From contig NZ_NEVM01000005.1 of NCBI RefSeq assembly GCF_002261225.1, forward strand, positions 868,001 through 932,000: a stretch of 64,000 bases of DNA. The letters are read 5' to 3'. Source of the DNA: Bordetella genomosp. 10. Lineage in GTDB: Bacteria > Pseudomonadota > Gammaproteobacteria > Burkholderiales > Burkholderiaceae_B. Shown piece by piece: positions 18,337 to 25,562 of the stretch. The notes beneath the pieces are model-generated. The model was not told the DNA's origin. It did not search any database and saw only the letters and a program-made list of their open reading frames with translations. The position numbers were made by a program, and so were the translations under genes. The number at the start of each line of letters is the position of its first letter. Position 1 is the first letter of the stretch.

Positions 18337-19329
18337 TTACTGCATTTCGATATGGGCGTCGCGGATGACGCCCGCCCAGGTCTGGTTTTCGGCGCGCACG
18401 TAGTCCGTGAACGCGGGCCGCGCCAGCGGCAAGGGATCGATGCCGTGCGCGCGGAAGTCCTTCTGTAGCGCCGGATCGGCCAGCGCGGCCGACAAGGCCT
18501 TGCCCAGCTTCGCCACGATCGGGGCCGGCGTATCCTTGGCCACGAACAGGCCGAACCAGGTGCTGGCATTGTAGTCGACCCCCAGCTCCTTCAGCGTCGG
18601 CACATCGGGCAACGTCGCCGAGCGGACGTCGGTGGTGATGGCCAGCGGCCGCACGCGGCCGGCCTTGACGTTGCCCAGGGTAGTGGGCAAGGGATCGACC
18701 AGCAGGGCAATCTGGCCGCCGATCAGGTCCACCGTCGCGGGCGCCCCGCCCTTGTACGGAATATGGCGGAAATGTGTGCCGGCGCGGATATTGAGCATTT
18801 CCGCCTGCATATGGTGGCTGGTGCCGAAACCCGCCGAGCCGTAGTCCAGCGAGCCCGGCCTGGCCTTGTCCGCCGCCACCAGGTCGGCGAATGTCCGATA
18901 CGGCGAATCGGCCGACACGATGACGACGCTGGGCACCGAGGCGATGCCGCCGACGGCTGTCAGGTCCGCGGCCGTGTAGCCCGGATTGCGGTACAGATGG
19001 GGCGCCACCGCCATGGTGCTGGCCGCGCCGAGCAGGATGGTGTAGCCGTCGGCCGGGCTGTTGATGGCGCTCACCGTGCCTATGGTCCCGCCGGCGCCCG
19101 GCTTGTTCTCGATGACGATGCTGGCGTTCAGCTTATCGCCCAGGGCCTTGAACGTCACACGGGCCACGATGTCGTTGATGCCGCCCGCGGGGAAAGGCAC
19201 CACCGCGCGGATCGGCCGCGACGGGTAATCGTCGGTCGCCTGCGCCCGCGCGGCGGCGGGCGCGAGCCCCAGCCATGCCGCGCACAACATGGCCACGAGG
19301 CCCAGTCTGGATCGTTGCACATCACGCAT
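18337..19329 (-). CDS. Tripartite tricarboxylate transporter binding protein (Bug/TctC family)
   Basis: 330 residues. Signal peptide to about residue 29 (LAPAAARAQ). The mature protein opens YPSRPIRAVVPFPAGGINDIVAR and has the Bug hallmarks VIENKPGAGG and YGSAGFGTSHHMQAEML. This family is greatly expanded in Bordetella and relatives, most members having no membrane partners, as here. It binds a small carboxylate in the periplasm; the ligand cannot be read from sequence. It is cotranscribed with the LysR gene 22 bases downstream. Confidence 0.92.
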   Translation of the reverse strand: MRDVQRSRLGLVAMLCAAWLGLAPAAARAQATDDYPSRPIRAVVPFPAGGINDIVARVTFKALGDKLNASIVIENKPGAGGTIGTVSAINSPADGYTILLGAASTMAVAPHLYRNPGYTAADLTAVGGIASVPSVVIVSADSPYRTFADLVAADKARPGSLDYGSAGFGTSHHMQAEMLNIRAGTHFRHIPYKGGAPATVDLIGGQIALLVDPLPTTLGNVKAGRVRPLAITTDVRSATLPDVPTLKELGVDYNASTWFGLFVAKDTPAPIVAKLGKALSAALADPALQKDFRAHGIDPLPLARPAFTDYVRAENQTWAGVIRDAHIEMQ

Positions 19330-19499
19330 TTGCTGGGCTCCGCGGTGGTAGGGGCATGCCCGCCGCGCCGGCGCGGCCAGGGGACAGCGTGAAGTCTACG
19401 AGCGGCGGGAAACGCCAGGCAAACGATTAATTGCGCGGGCCGGCGCGAGTAAAACTCATGCACGGGCCCGGTTCATGCGCACCATCGTGGGGCGCCAGC

Positions 19500-19997
19500 C
19501 TAAGGCCGCATGACCCGCGCCAGCGCGGCCAGCGTCTCCGCCGGCCAGGGGGCGGAGCGATTGGCGGTGTTGTCCATCCAGACCAGCACGTTGCGCCCTC
19601 GCGCATAGGGCCCGCTGTCGTCGCCGACCTTCTCCAGCAACAGTTCGAGCTCCATGCTCGAGCGCCCGACGCGGGTCACCACGTGCGTCACCCGCACGGT
19701 GGCCGGATAGGTCAGCGAACGCAGGAAATCGCAGGACGCGTGCGCCAGGATGGGGCCGTCGCCGCCCGGCACCCGCAACCCGGCGGCATACAGGATCTGC
19801 ACGCGCGCTTCCTCCATCAGGCGGAAATACAGGGTGTTGTTCAGGTGGTTGAGGGCGTCGGAATCGCCCCAGCGCAAGGGCAGTTCGGCGACGTGGCTGG
19901 CGCCGGGCGCCAGGACGGCGGACGGGGCCGCCGCGGAGGCGGTCCGGGCGGCGTCCGGGTCAGTGTCTGAAAGGCAATCGGAAAGGGAATCTGACAT
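19500..19997 (-). CDS. Acyl-CoA thioesterase, hotdog fold (4-hydroxybenzoyl-CoA thioesterase family)
   Basis: 165 residues. The conserved active-site stretch LRWGDSDALNHLNNTLYFRLMEEAR contains the catalytic Asp47 of this YbgC-like group. The first 36 residues are a Ser/Asp/Ala-rich extension outside the fold. ATG 19997 is chosen; extending further would overlap the divergent ETF oxidoreductase leader. It hydrolyses an unidentified acyl-CoA in the cytosol. It is divergent from the next gene with 161 bases between. Confidence 0.85.
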   Translation of the reverse strand: MSDSLSDCLSDTDPDAARTASAAAPSAVLAPGASHVAELPLRWGDSDALNHLNNTLYFRLMEEARVQILYAAGLRVPGGDGPILAHASCDFLRSLTYPATVRVTHVVTRVGRSSMELELLLEKVGDDSGPYARGRNVLVWMDNTANRSAPWPAETLAALARVMRP

Positions 19998-20158
19998 GAA
20001 AACCTGGCGGAATATCGCCGCGGCGCCCCGGCGCGGCGCGATGGGCGCGGGCGTGTTCGCGGCTGCAATACAATCGAGGGTTGAGCCTGGATCATACTTC
20101 CAGCAAACGCCGCCGGAGCGCGGCATTCTTCGCCAGGAAAACAGAGGGGCAAAAGCGC

Positions 20159-21805
20159 ATGTCAGAACGCGAAAGCATGGAATACGACGTCGTCGTCGTG
20201 GGGGGCGGCCCCGCCGGCCTGGCCGCGGCCATCCGCCTGAAGCAGTTGGCGGCAGAGAAAAACCACGAGGTCAGCGTCTGTGTGCTGGAGAAAGGCGCCG
20301 AACTGGGCGCCCATACCCTGTCCGGCGCGGTCATGGACCCCGGCGCGCTGACCGAACTCATTCCCGACTGGAAGGAAAAAGGCGCCCCCCTGACGGTAGC
20401 CGTCACCGAGGACAAATTCCTTTTTCTCAGCAATACCGGCGCGCGCCAGACGCCGGACTGGCTGCTGCCCGAATGCTTCCACAACAAGGGCAACTACATC
20501 GTGCGCCTGGGCGACGTGGTGCGCTGGCTGGGCGAACAGGCCGAAGCCCTGGGCGTGGACATTTTCCCGGGCTTCGCCGCCGCCGGCGTGCTGTATGACG
20601 AACAGGGCGCCGTGCGCGGCGTCTACACCGGCGACATGGGCGTGGCGCGCGACGGCAGCCACACCGACCAGTACCAGCCGGGCATGGAGCTGCTGGCCCG
20701 CTATACCCTCTTCGCCGAGGGCTCGCGCGGCCAACTGGGCCGCGAACTGATCGCCCGCTACAAGCTGGACAAGGACTGCGACCCGCAGGCCTACGGCATC
20801 GGCCTGAAGGAATTGTGGGAAGTCGACCCGGCGCAATCGCGCCCGGGCCTGGTGGTGCACACGGCCGGCTGGCCGCTGGACGCCGACACCTACGGCGGCT
20901 CCTTCCTCTATCACCTGGACAACAACCTGGTCGCCGTGGGCATGGTGGTGGGCCTGGATTACGCCAATCCCTGGCTCTCGCCCTTCGAGGAATTCCAGCG
21001 CTACAAGACGCATCCGGCCATCCGCCCCACCTTCGAGGGCGGCAAGCGCATCGCCTATGGCGCGCGCGCCATCACCGCCGGCGGCCTGCTGGCCTTGCCC
21101 AAGCTGGTGTTCCCAGGCGGCGCGATGGTGGGCTGCGAGGCCGGCTTCCTCAATGCCTCGCGCATCAAGGGCAGCCACGCCGCCATCAAGACCGGCGCCA
21201 TGGCCGCCGAAGCCGCCTTCGACGCGCTGGTGGCGGACCGCCGCCAGGACGAACTGGCCGCCTACCCGGCCGCCTTCCAGTCCTCCTGGCTGCACGCCGA
21301 ACTGAACAAGGCGCGCAATTTCAAGCAGTGGTTCAAGAAGGGGCGCACCGTCGCCACGATCATGACCGGCATCGAGCAGTGGCTGCTCAAGGGCAAGATG
21401 CCCTGGACCATCCATCGCACCAAGCCCGACTATGCCTGTCTGCAGCCGGCCTCGGAATGCGCGCGCATCGACTATCCCAAGCCGGACGGCAAGCTCACCT
21501 TCGACCGCCTCAGTTCGGTATTCATCTCGAATACCAACCACGACGAGAACGAGCCCGTCCACCTGACGCTGAAGGATCCCACCATCCCCGTGGCCGTCAA
21601 CCTGGCCAAGTACGGCGGGCCGGAGGCGCGCTACTGCCCCGCCGGCGTGTACGAATTCGTCAAGGACGATCACGGCGCCGACCGCCTGCAGATCAACGCG
21701 CAGAACTGCGTGCACTGCAAGACCTGCGACATCAAGGACCCCACGCAGAACATCGTGTGGGTGGCGCCGCAGGGGGGCGAAGGCCCCGTCTACAGCGGCA
21801 TGTAG
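20159..21805 (+). CDS. Electron-transfer flavoprotein:ubiquinone oxidoreductase
   Basis: 548 residues, the standard length. FAD-binding GGGPAGLAAA at 15-24, the ETF-QO signature LSGAVMDPGALTEL, a membrane-contact region near LPKLVFPGGAMVGCEAGFLN, and a C-terminal 4Fe-4S site with cysteines in ARYCPAGVYEF and NCVHCKTCDIKDP. It passes electrons from ETF, and so from acyl-CoA and amino-acid dehydrogenases, to ubiquinone at the inner membrane. ATG 20159 follows GAGGGG at normal spacing; an upstream ATG lies in the divergent promoter region and has no family support. Confidence 0.95.
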   Translation: MSERESMEYDVVVVGGGPAGLAAAIRLKQLAAEKNHEVSVCVLEKGAELGAHTLSGAVMDPGALTELIPDWKEKGAPLTVAVTEDKFLFLSNTGARQTPDWLLPECFHNKGNYIVRLGDVVRWLGEQAEALGVDIFPGFAAAGVLYDEQGAVRGVYTGDMGVARDGSHTDQYQPGMELLARYTLFAEGSRGQLGRELIARYKLDKDCDPQAYGIGLKELWEVDPAQSRPGLVVHTAGWPLDADTYGGSFLYHLDNNLVAVGMVVGLDYANPWLSPFEEFQRYKTHPAIRPTFEGGKRIAYGARAITAGGLLALPKLVFPGGAMVGCEAGFLNASRIKGSHAAIKTGAMAAEAAFDALVADRRQDELAAYPAAFQSSWLHAELNKARNFKQWFKKGRTVATIMTGIEQWLLKGKMPWTIHRTKPDYACLQPASECARIDYPKPDGKLTFDRLSSVFISNTNHDENEPVHLTLKDPTIPVAVNLAKYGGPEARYCPAGVYEFVKDDHGADRLQINAQNCVHCKTCDIKDPTQNIVWVAPQGGEGPVYSGM

Positions 21806-21821
21806 GCCGGGGCCGCCGCCG

Positions 21822-22736
21822 ATGCCCGCCGTTCCCGCAGCGGATGCCCGCGCCGAGCGGATCCTGCTGGCGGGGGGCGGCGACCTGGGCATGCGCGTGG
21901 CGGCGCGGCTGCTCGCCACGGGCCCCCTCTGGGCGCTGCGCCGCCATCCGCCGGCCGCGGCCGGGCCGATCCGGTGGCTGGCCGGCGACGTCAGCCGTCC
22001 CGCCACGCTGTCCGGCCTGCCGCGCGGCATCACCCGCCTGGTCTATGTCCTGGCCCCGGACGCGCGCGATCCGCGGGCCTATCGGGACGTATTCATCGAC
22101 GGGCCGCGCCACCTGCTGGACGCCCTGGACACCAGCGCCTTGCGCCGCATGGTCTTCGTCTCCTCGTCGGCGGTCTACGGCGACCATGGCGGCGACTGGA
22201 TAGACGAGGACACCCCGCCGGCCCCGCAAGGCATGAACGGCGAAATCCTGCTGCAAGCCGAGCAATGGCTGGCCGCGCAGCGCCTGCCCGTCACGACCCT
22301 GCGCCTGGCGGGGCTCTACGGCCCCGGCCGGCTCCAGCTTCTGGCGCGGCTGCGCCAGGGCCAGGCCCGCGCGCCGCGCGCGGCGCCGCACTGGGCCAAC
22401 CGCATGCACGCCGACGACGCGGCGGCGGCGATCGCGCATCTGGTCCGCCTGGCGGACGCGGAACCCCTCTACCTGGGCGCGGACGACACGCCGCTGCCGC
22501 TGGACGTCCTCTACGATCACCTGGCCCGCCTGCTGGGCGCGCCCTTGCCGCCCGACGGTCCGCCGCCGGCCGGCGTGGGCAGCAAGCGGATGCGCAACGC
22601 CCGCCTGCGCGCGAGCGGCCTGCGGCTCGACTGGCCGGACGCGCGCGACGGCTATGCGCGCCTGATCGAATGCGCCGGAGACGGGTTCGGACCGGCTGGC
22701 TGTTACGTTAATTTGTCGCCATATAGGCACAAATAG
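21822..22736 (+). CDS. NAD(P)-binding atypical SDR (YeeZ-like epimerase fold)
   Basis: 304 residues. Rossmann start ILLAGGGDLGMRVAARLL, then VYVLAP, FVSSSAVYGDHGGDWIDE and LRLAGLYGPGR. The classic catalytic YxxxK is not apparent, as in the YeeZ/atypical-5 SDR group, so it may bind the nucleotide without epimerase chemistry. It begins 16 bases after the ETF oxidoreductase and is probably cotranscribed. Function unknown. Confidence 0.8.
   Translation: MPAVPAADARAERILLAGGGDLGMRVAARLLATGPLWALRRHPPAAAGPIRWLAGDVSRPATLSGLPRGITRLVYVLAPDARDPRAYRDVFIDGPRHLLDALDTSALRRMVFVSSSAVYGDHGGDWIDEDTPPAPQGMNGEILLQAEQWLAAQRLPVTTLRLAGLYGPGRLQLLARLRQGQARAPRAAPHWANRMHADDAAAAIAHLVRLADAEPLYLGADDTPLPLDVLYDHLARLLGAPLPPDGPPPAGVGSKRMRNARLRASGLRLDWPDARDGYARLIECAGDGFGPAGCYVNLSPYRHK
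22712..22733. promoter_or_regulatory. Palindrome upstream of the GntR gene
   Basis: TTTGT (22712-22716) and ACAAA (22729-22733) flank a partly symmetrical centre; 8 of 11 base pairs are symmetric. It lies 75 bases before the GntR start, inside the 3' end of the SDR gene, and could be the GntR protein's own operator. Confidence 0.35.
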
Positions 22737-22807
22737 CGTATTCTGCCGTGACCACGGCGGTCCGTCCCCGTGGTCACCCTGCCGTTCAACGCAGACGGGA
22801 GCCGCTT

Positions 22808-23701
22808 ATGCTGGACCACGCCCAAGCGCTTCGCCCCACCGCCTTGCAGGTAGACCTGGCACGCCGCATCGCACGGGAAATACTGGCCGGCGCGCATGTG
22901 GCGGGAACCCACCTGTCGGAAGAGCTGCTGGCCCGGCAATACCAGGTCTCGCGCACGCCCGTACGGGCCGCCCTCAAGCTGCTCGCCACGCAAGACCTGA
23001 TCAGCTACCGGCAGAACAGCGGCTATTTCGTCTGCGAGTTGGCCGAGAACGCGCAGGCGCCGGAATGGCAGTCGCAGGGCTTGACCAGCGACGAACTCTA
23101 TCGCGTCATGATCGAGGACCGCGCCAACCGCCAGTTGCCCGACAGCCTCACCGACCGCGACCTGCTACAGCGCTACGCCGTGACGCGCAGCGTGCTGGCC
23201 AAGACGCTGGTGCGCCTGAGCGCCGAGGCGCTGATCGAAAAACGCAAGGGCCACGGCTGGCGCTTCCCGAATTCGCTGGAAGACGCGCAAGCGCGCGCGG
23301 AAAGCTTCCGCTTCCGTTCCGCCGTCGAATGCGCCGGGCTGCTGGAGTCGGACTTCCGCGCCGACCCGGCCGCGCTGGCGCGCATGCGCGCCAGCCACCA
23401 GGCGCTGGCCGAGGAAAGCGACCCCGAAGCGATGGCGCAGGGTTTTTTCGCGCTGAACGCCGAATTCCATGAAATGCTGGCCCGCTTTTCCGGCAACCGC
23501 TTCGTCCTGCAGACGGTGCAGCAGCAGAACCAGTTGCGGCGCCTGGCCACCCACGGCACGCGCGTCCAGGCGCCGCGCTACGCGGCCTCCATCCAGGAGC
23601 ACCTGCAGATCATCCAGGCCGTGACAGACAACGAGCTGGAATGGGCCGCGGCGCTGATGCGGCAGCACCTGCGCCTGGACTACAAGGCGACAGGCGAGTA
23701 A
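22808..23701 (+). CDS. GntR/FadR-family regulator with two winged-helix domains
   Basis: 297 residues. The first winged helix is at about 13-75 (LARRIAREILAG, then SRTPVRAALKLL and NSGYFV). A second, more diverged one follows at about 90-155 (DELYRVMIEDRANRQLPD, then AVTRSVLAKTLVRLSAEALIEKRKGHGWRF). After that comes an all-helical FCD ligand domain with the metal-ligand pattern NAEFHEML ... IQEHLQIIQA. Most GntR-FCD proteins have a single winged helix. ATG 22808 follows GGGAG. It lies downstream of the SDR gene and converges on ltaE; the target and effector are unknown. Confidence 0.85.
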   Translation: MLDHAQALRPTALQVDLARRIAREILAGAHVAGTHLSEELLARQYQVSRTPVRAALKLLATQDLISYRQNSGYFVCELAENAQAPEWQSQGLTSDELYRVMIEDRANRQLPDSLTDRDLLQRYAVTRSVLAKTLVRLSAEALIEKRKGHGWRFPNSLEDAQARAESFRFRSAVECAGLLESDFRADPAALARMRASHQALAEESDPEAMAQGFFALNAEFHEMLARFSGNRFVLQTVQQQNQLRRLATHGTRVQAPRYAASIQEHLQIIQAVTDNELEWAAALMRQHLRLDYKATGE

Positions 23702-23702
23702 G

Positions 23703-23729
23703 GAAACAGGGAACAAGAAACAGGGAACA
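23703..23729. repeat. Short direct repeat after the GntR gene
   Basis: GAAACAGGGAACA occurs at 23703-23715 and again at 23717-23729, a 14-base period, in the 107-base gap between convergent genes. No function is visible. Confidence 0.6.
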
Positions 23730-23808
23730 GGGACCACGGGCACGGGGACATGGAGACCGGCAGTGGCATGCCGCCCTCCGGTCCCCGGCCCGCGAGCCGT
23801 AGCTCGAA

Positions 23809-24828
23809 CTACGCCTGCGTGGCGAAATAGGACTTGAAGATCCCGACGGCGCGATCGACGTCCGCTTCCGATACGTCCAGGTGCGTGACCAGGCGCATGG
23901 CGGCGCCGTAGACCGGATTGATCGCCAGCCCCTGCCCGGCCGCGTAGGCGCCCAGCGGCGCGCTGTGCTCCGGCGCCACCGAGACGAACACCATATTGGT
24001 CGCCTGCCCGTTCACGGTCACGCCCTCGATCTCCGCCAGGCCGCGCGCCAGGCGTTCGGCATTGGCATGGTCCTGGGCCAGGCGCTGGAGGTTGTTTTCC
24101 AATGCATACAGGGCAGCCGCCGCCAGCACCCCGGACTGGCGCATGCCGCCGCCCAGCACCTTGCGCCAGCGGCGCGCGCCGTCGATCAGCGCGCGGCTGC
24201 CGACCAGTACCGAGCCGACCGGCGCGCCCAGCCCCTTGGAAAAGCAGATCGATACGGTATCGAACGGCGCGCACAGGTCGGCGATGGATTTGCCCGTGGC
24301 CGCCGCGGCGTTGCAGACCCGCGCGCCGTCCAGGTGCACGCCCAGCTCGTGCCGGCGCGCGAAGGCGGCGGCCTCGACGATGTAGTCCTGCGGGATCACC
24401 CGGCCGTGGCAGGTATTCTCCAACGCCAGCAGCCGCGTGCGGGCATAGTGCGGGTCTCCCAGCGGCTTGATGGCGGCCGCCAGCCTGGCGATCGGCAGCG
24501 ATCCGTCGTCGGCGTGCTCGATGGGCTGCGGCTGGATGCTGCCCAGCACCGCCGCGCCGCCGCCTTCGTATTTGTACGTGTGGGCCAACTGCCCCACCAG
24601 GTACTCGTCGCCGCGCCCGCAATGGGCCATGATGCCCGCCAGGTTGCTCTGCGTGCCGGTCGGAAAAAACAGTCCCGCTTCCTTGCCGGCGCATTCGGCC
24701 GTGCGCGCCTGCAGGCGCAGGACGCTGGGGTCGTCGCCCATGACGTCGTCGCCCACCTCGGCGGCGGCCATGGCCGCGCGCATGGCGGCGCCGGGCCGGG
24801 TCACGGTATCGCTGCGTAAATCGATCAT
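23809..24828 (-). CDS. ltaE: Low-specificity L-threonine aldolase
   Basis: 339 residues. PLP enzyme of the aspartate-aminotransferase fold: MIDLRSDTVTRP at the start, FFPTGTQSNLAGIMAH, HLDGARVCNAAAATG, and the PLP lysine in ICFSKGLGAPVGS. It cleaves threonine and allo-threonine to glycine and acetaldehyde. ATG 24828 is the family start and has AAGGGAACC before it. It is transcribed away from the Tc toxin operon. Confidence 0.93.
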   Translation of the reverse strand: MIDLRSDTVTRPGAAMRAAMAAAEVGDDVMGDDPSVLRLQARTAECAGKEAGLFFPTGTQSNLAGIMAHCGRGDEYLVGQLAHTYKYEGGGAAVLGSIQPQPIEHADDGSLPIARLAAAIKPLGDPHYARTRLLALENTCHGRVIPQDYIVEAAAFARRHELGVHLDGARVCNAAAATGKSIADLCAPFDTVSICFSKGLGAPVGSVLVGSRALIDGARRWRKVLGGGMRQSGVLAAAALYALENNLQRLAQDHANAERLARGLAEIEGVTVNGQATNMVFVSVAPEHSAPLGAYAAGQGLAINPVYGAAMRLVTHLDVSEADVDRAVGIFKSYFATQA

Positions 24829-24864
24829 GCTGGTTCCCTTGTCGAAGTTGTCGTTGGCGCGATG

Positions 24865-24890
24865 TGCCGGATGCCAGATGCCGGATGCCA
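24865..24890. repeat. Short direct repeat between ltaE and the Tc operon
   Basis: TGCCGGATGCCA occurs at 24865-24876 and 24879-24890 (14-base period), followed by a doubled CCATGGG. It sits in the 244-base divergent gap before the Tc operon. No promoter match for the Tc operon stood out in this gap. Confidence 0.55.
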
Positions 24891-25072
24891 TGGGCCATGG
24901 GCCGGCGCGCGGCGCATCGCCGCCGTGCGTGCTTTCAAAATGATCGGGCGCTTATCCAATGCCGCGCCACGGCGGCGGCCTCATACACTCGCCCTGCGAA
25001 CCGCGCCGATGACAACGATGGAATCGCGCCTGAACGCCGCCCCGGTCGACAATTTCAAACGGAAAATGCGCG

Positions 25073-25504
25073 ATGAGCAATACGTTCAACATGACGATCA
25101 AGGCCGGCAAGTTCGCGGACACCGGATACGGCGTCCTGATCCGGCCGCCCGAGGGCTATCCGCCGAACAGCTCCAACATGCAAACGTGGCGCGTTCCGGA
25201 GAACGATACCAGCATCTCGGAAATCGGTCCCAAGTCATGGTCGGGACAGGTCGTCGCCAAGGGCGCCAAGGCCTACAACACCTGGGTCTGCGAAATCCGG
25301 AGAGCGCTCAACGTCCTGGGCACGGCCACCTTCCAGCTCCAGCTCAATAACGACGGCGTGCTCGTCGACGCCGCGACATACGCGGGCGACGCGGAAAATT
25401 TCGTCAACGCGGCGACCCTGAACGGGAACGACTGCCTGAACAGGACGGTGTCGGACACCGAAGGCGATCTCATCGTCACGATAGGGCCGCCCCCGGCCTC
25501 CTAG
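25073..25504 (+). CDS. Unrecognised 143-residue protein, first gene of the Tc operon
   Basis: 143 residues with no similarity I recognise. Codon use is that of a real gene (G or C in most third positions). There is no signal peptide, TM segment or coiled coil. The sequence has a polar, strand-rich look: MSNTFNMTIKAGKF at the start, a Pro/Asn-rich stretch at 24-37, two cysteines (in TWVCEIRR and GNDCLNR), and a Gly/Pro-rich end (IVTIGPPPAS). It ends 58 bases before the giant TcA gene on the same strand, so the two are very likely cotranscribed. Possible roles are a chaperone, a release factor, an immunity-like protein or a small co-toxin; none is shown by the sequence. Confidence 0.7.
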   Translation: MSNTFNMTIKAGKFADTGYGVLIRPPEGYPPNSSNMQTWRVPENDTSISEIGPKSWSGQVVAKGAKAYNTWVCEIRRALNVLGTATFQLQLNNDGVLVDAATYAGDAENFVNAATLNGNDCLNRTVSDTEGDLIVTIGPPPAS

Positions 25505-25562
25505 CGCGGCCCTGCTTCGACCCGCAAGGCCATCGACAACCCGACGCGCAAGGTCCGCCGCC

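Noticed and set aside
20081..20158. Upstream ATG extending ETF-ubiquinone oxidoreductase by 26 residues
   Set aside because: The extension is basic, lies in the divergent promoter region and has no family counterpart; the ATG at 20159 has a proper ribosome site.
25073..25504. Calling the small Tc-operon protein a lectin or aegerolysin-like pore protein
   Set aside because: Size and strand-rich look fit loosely, but no diagnostic motif could be matched.
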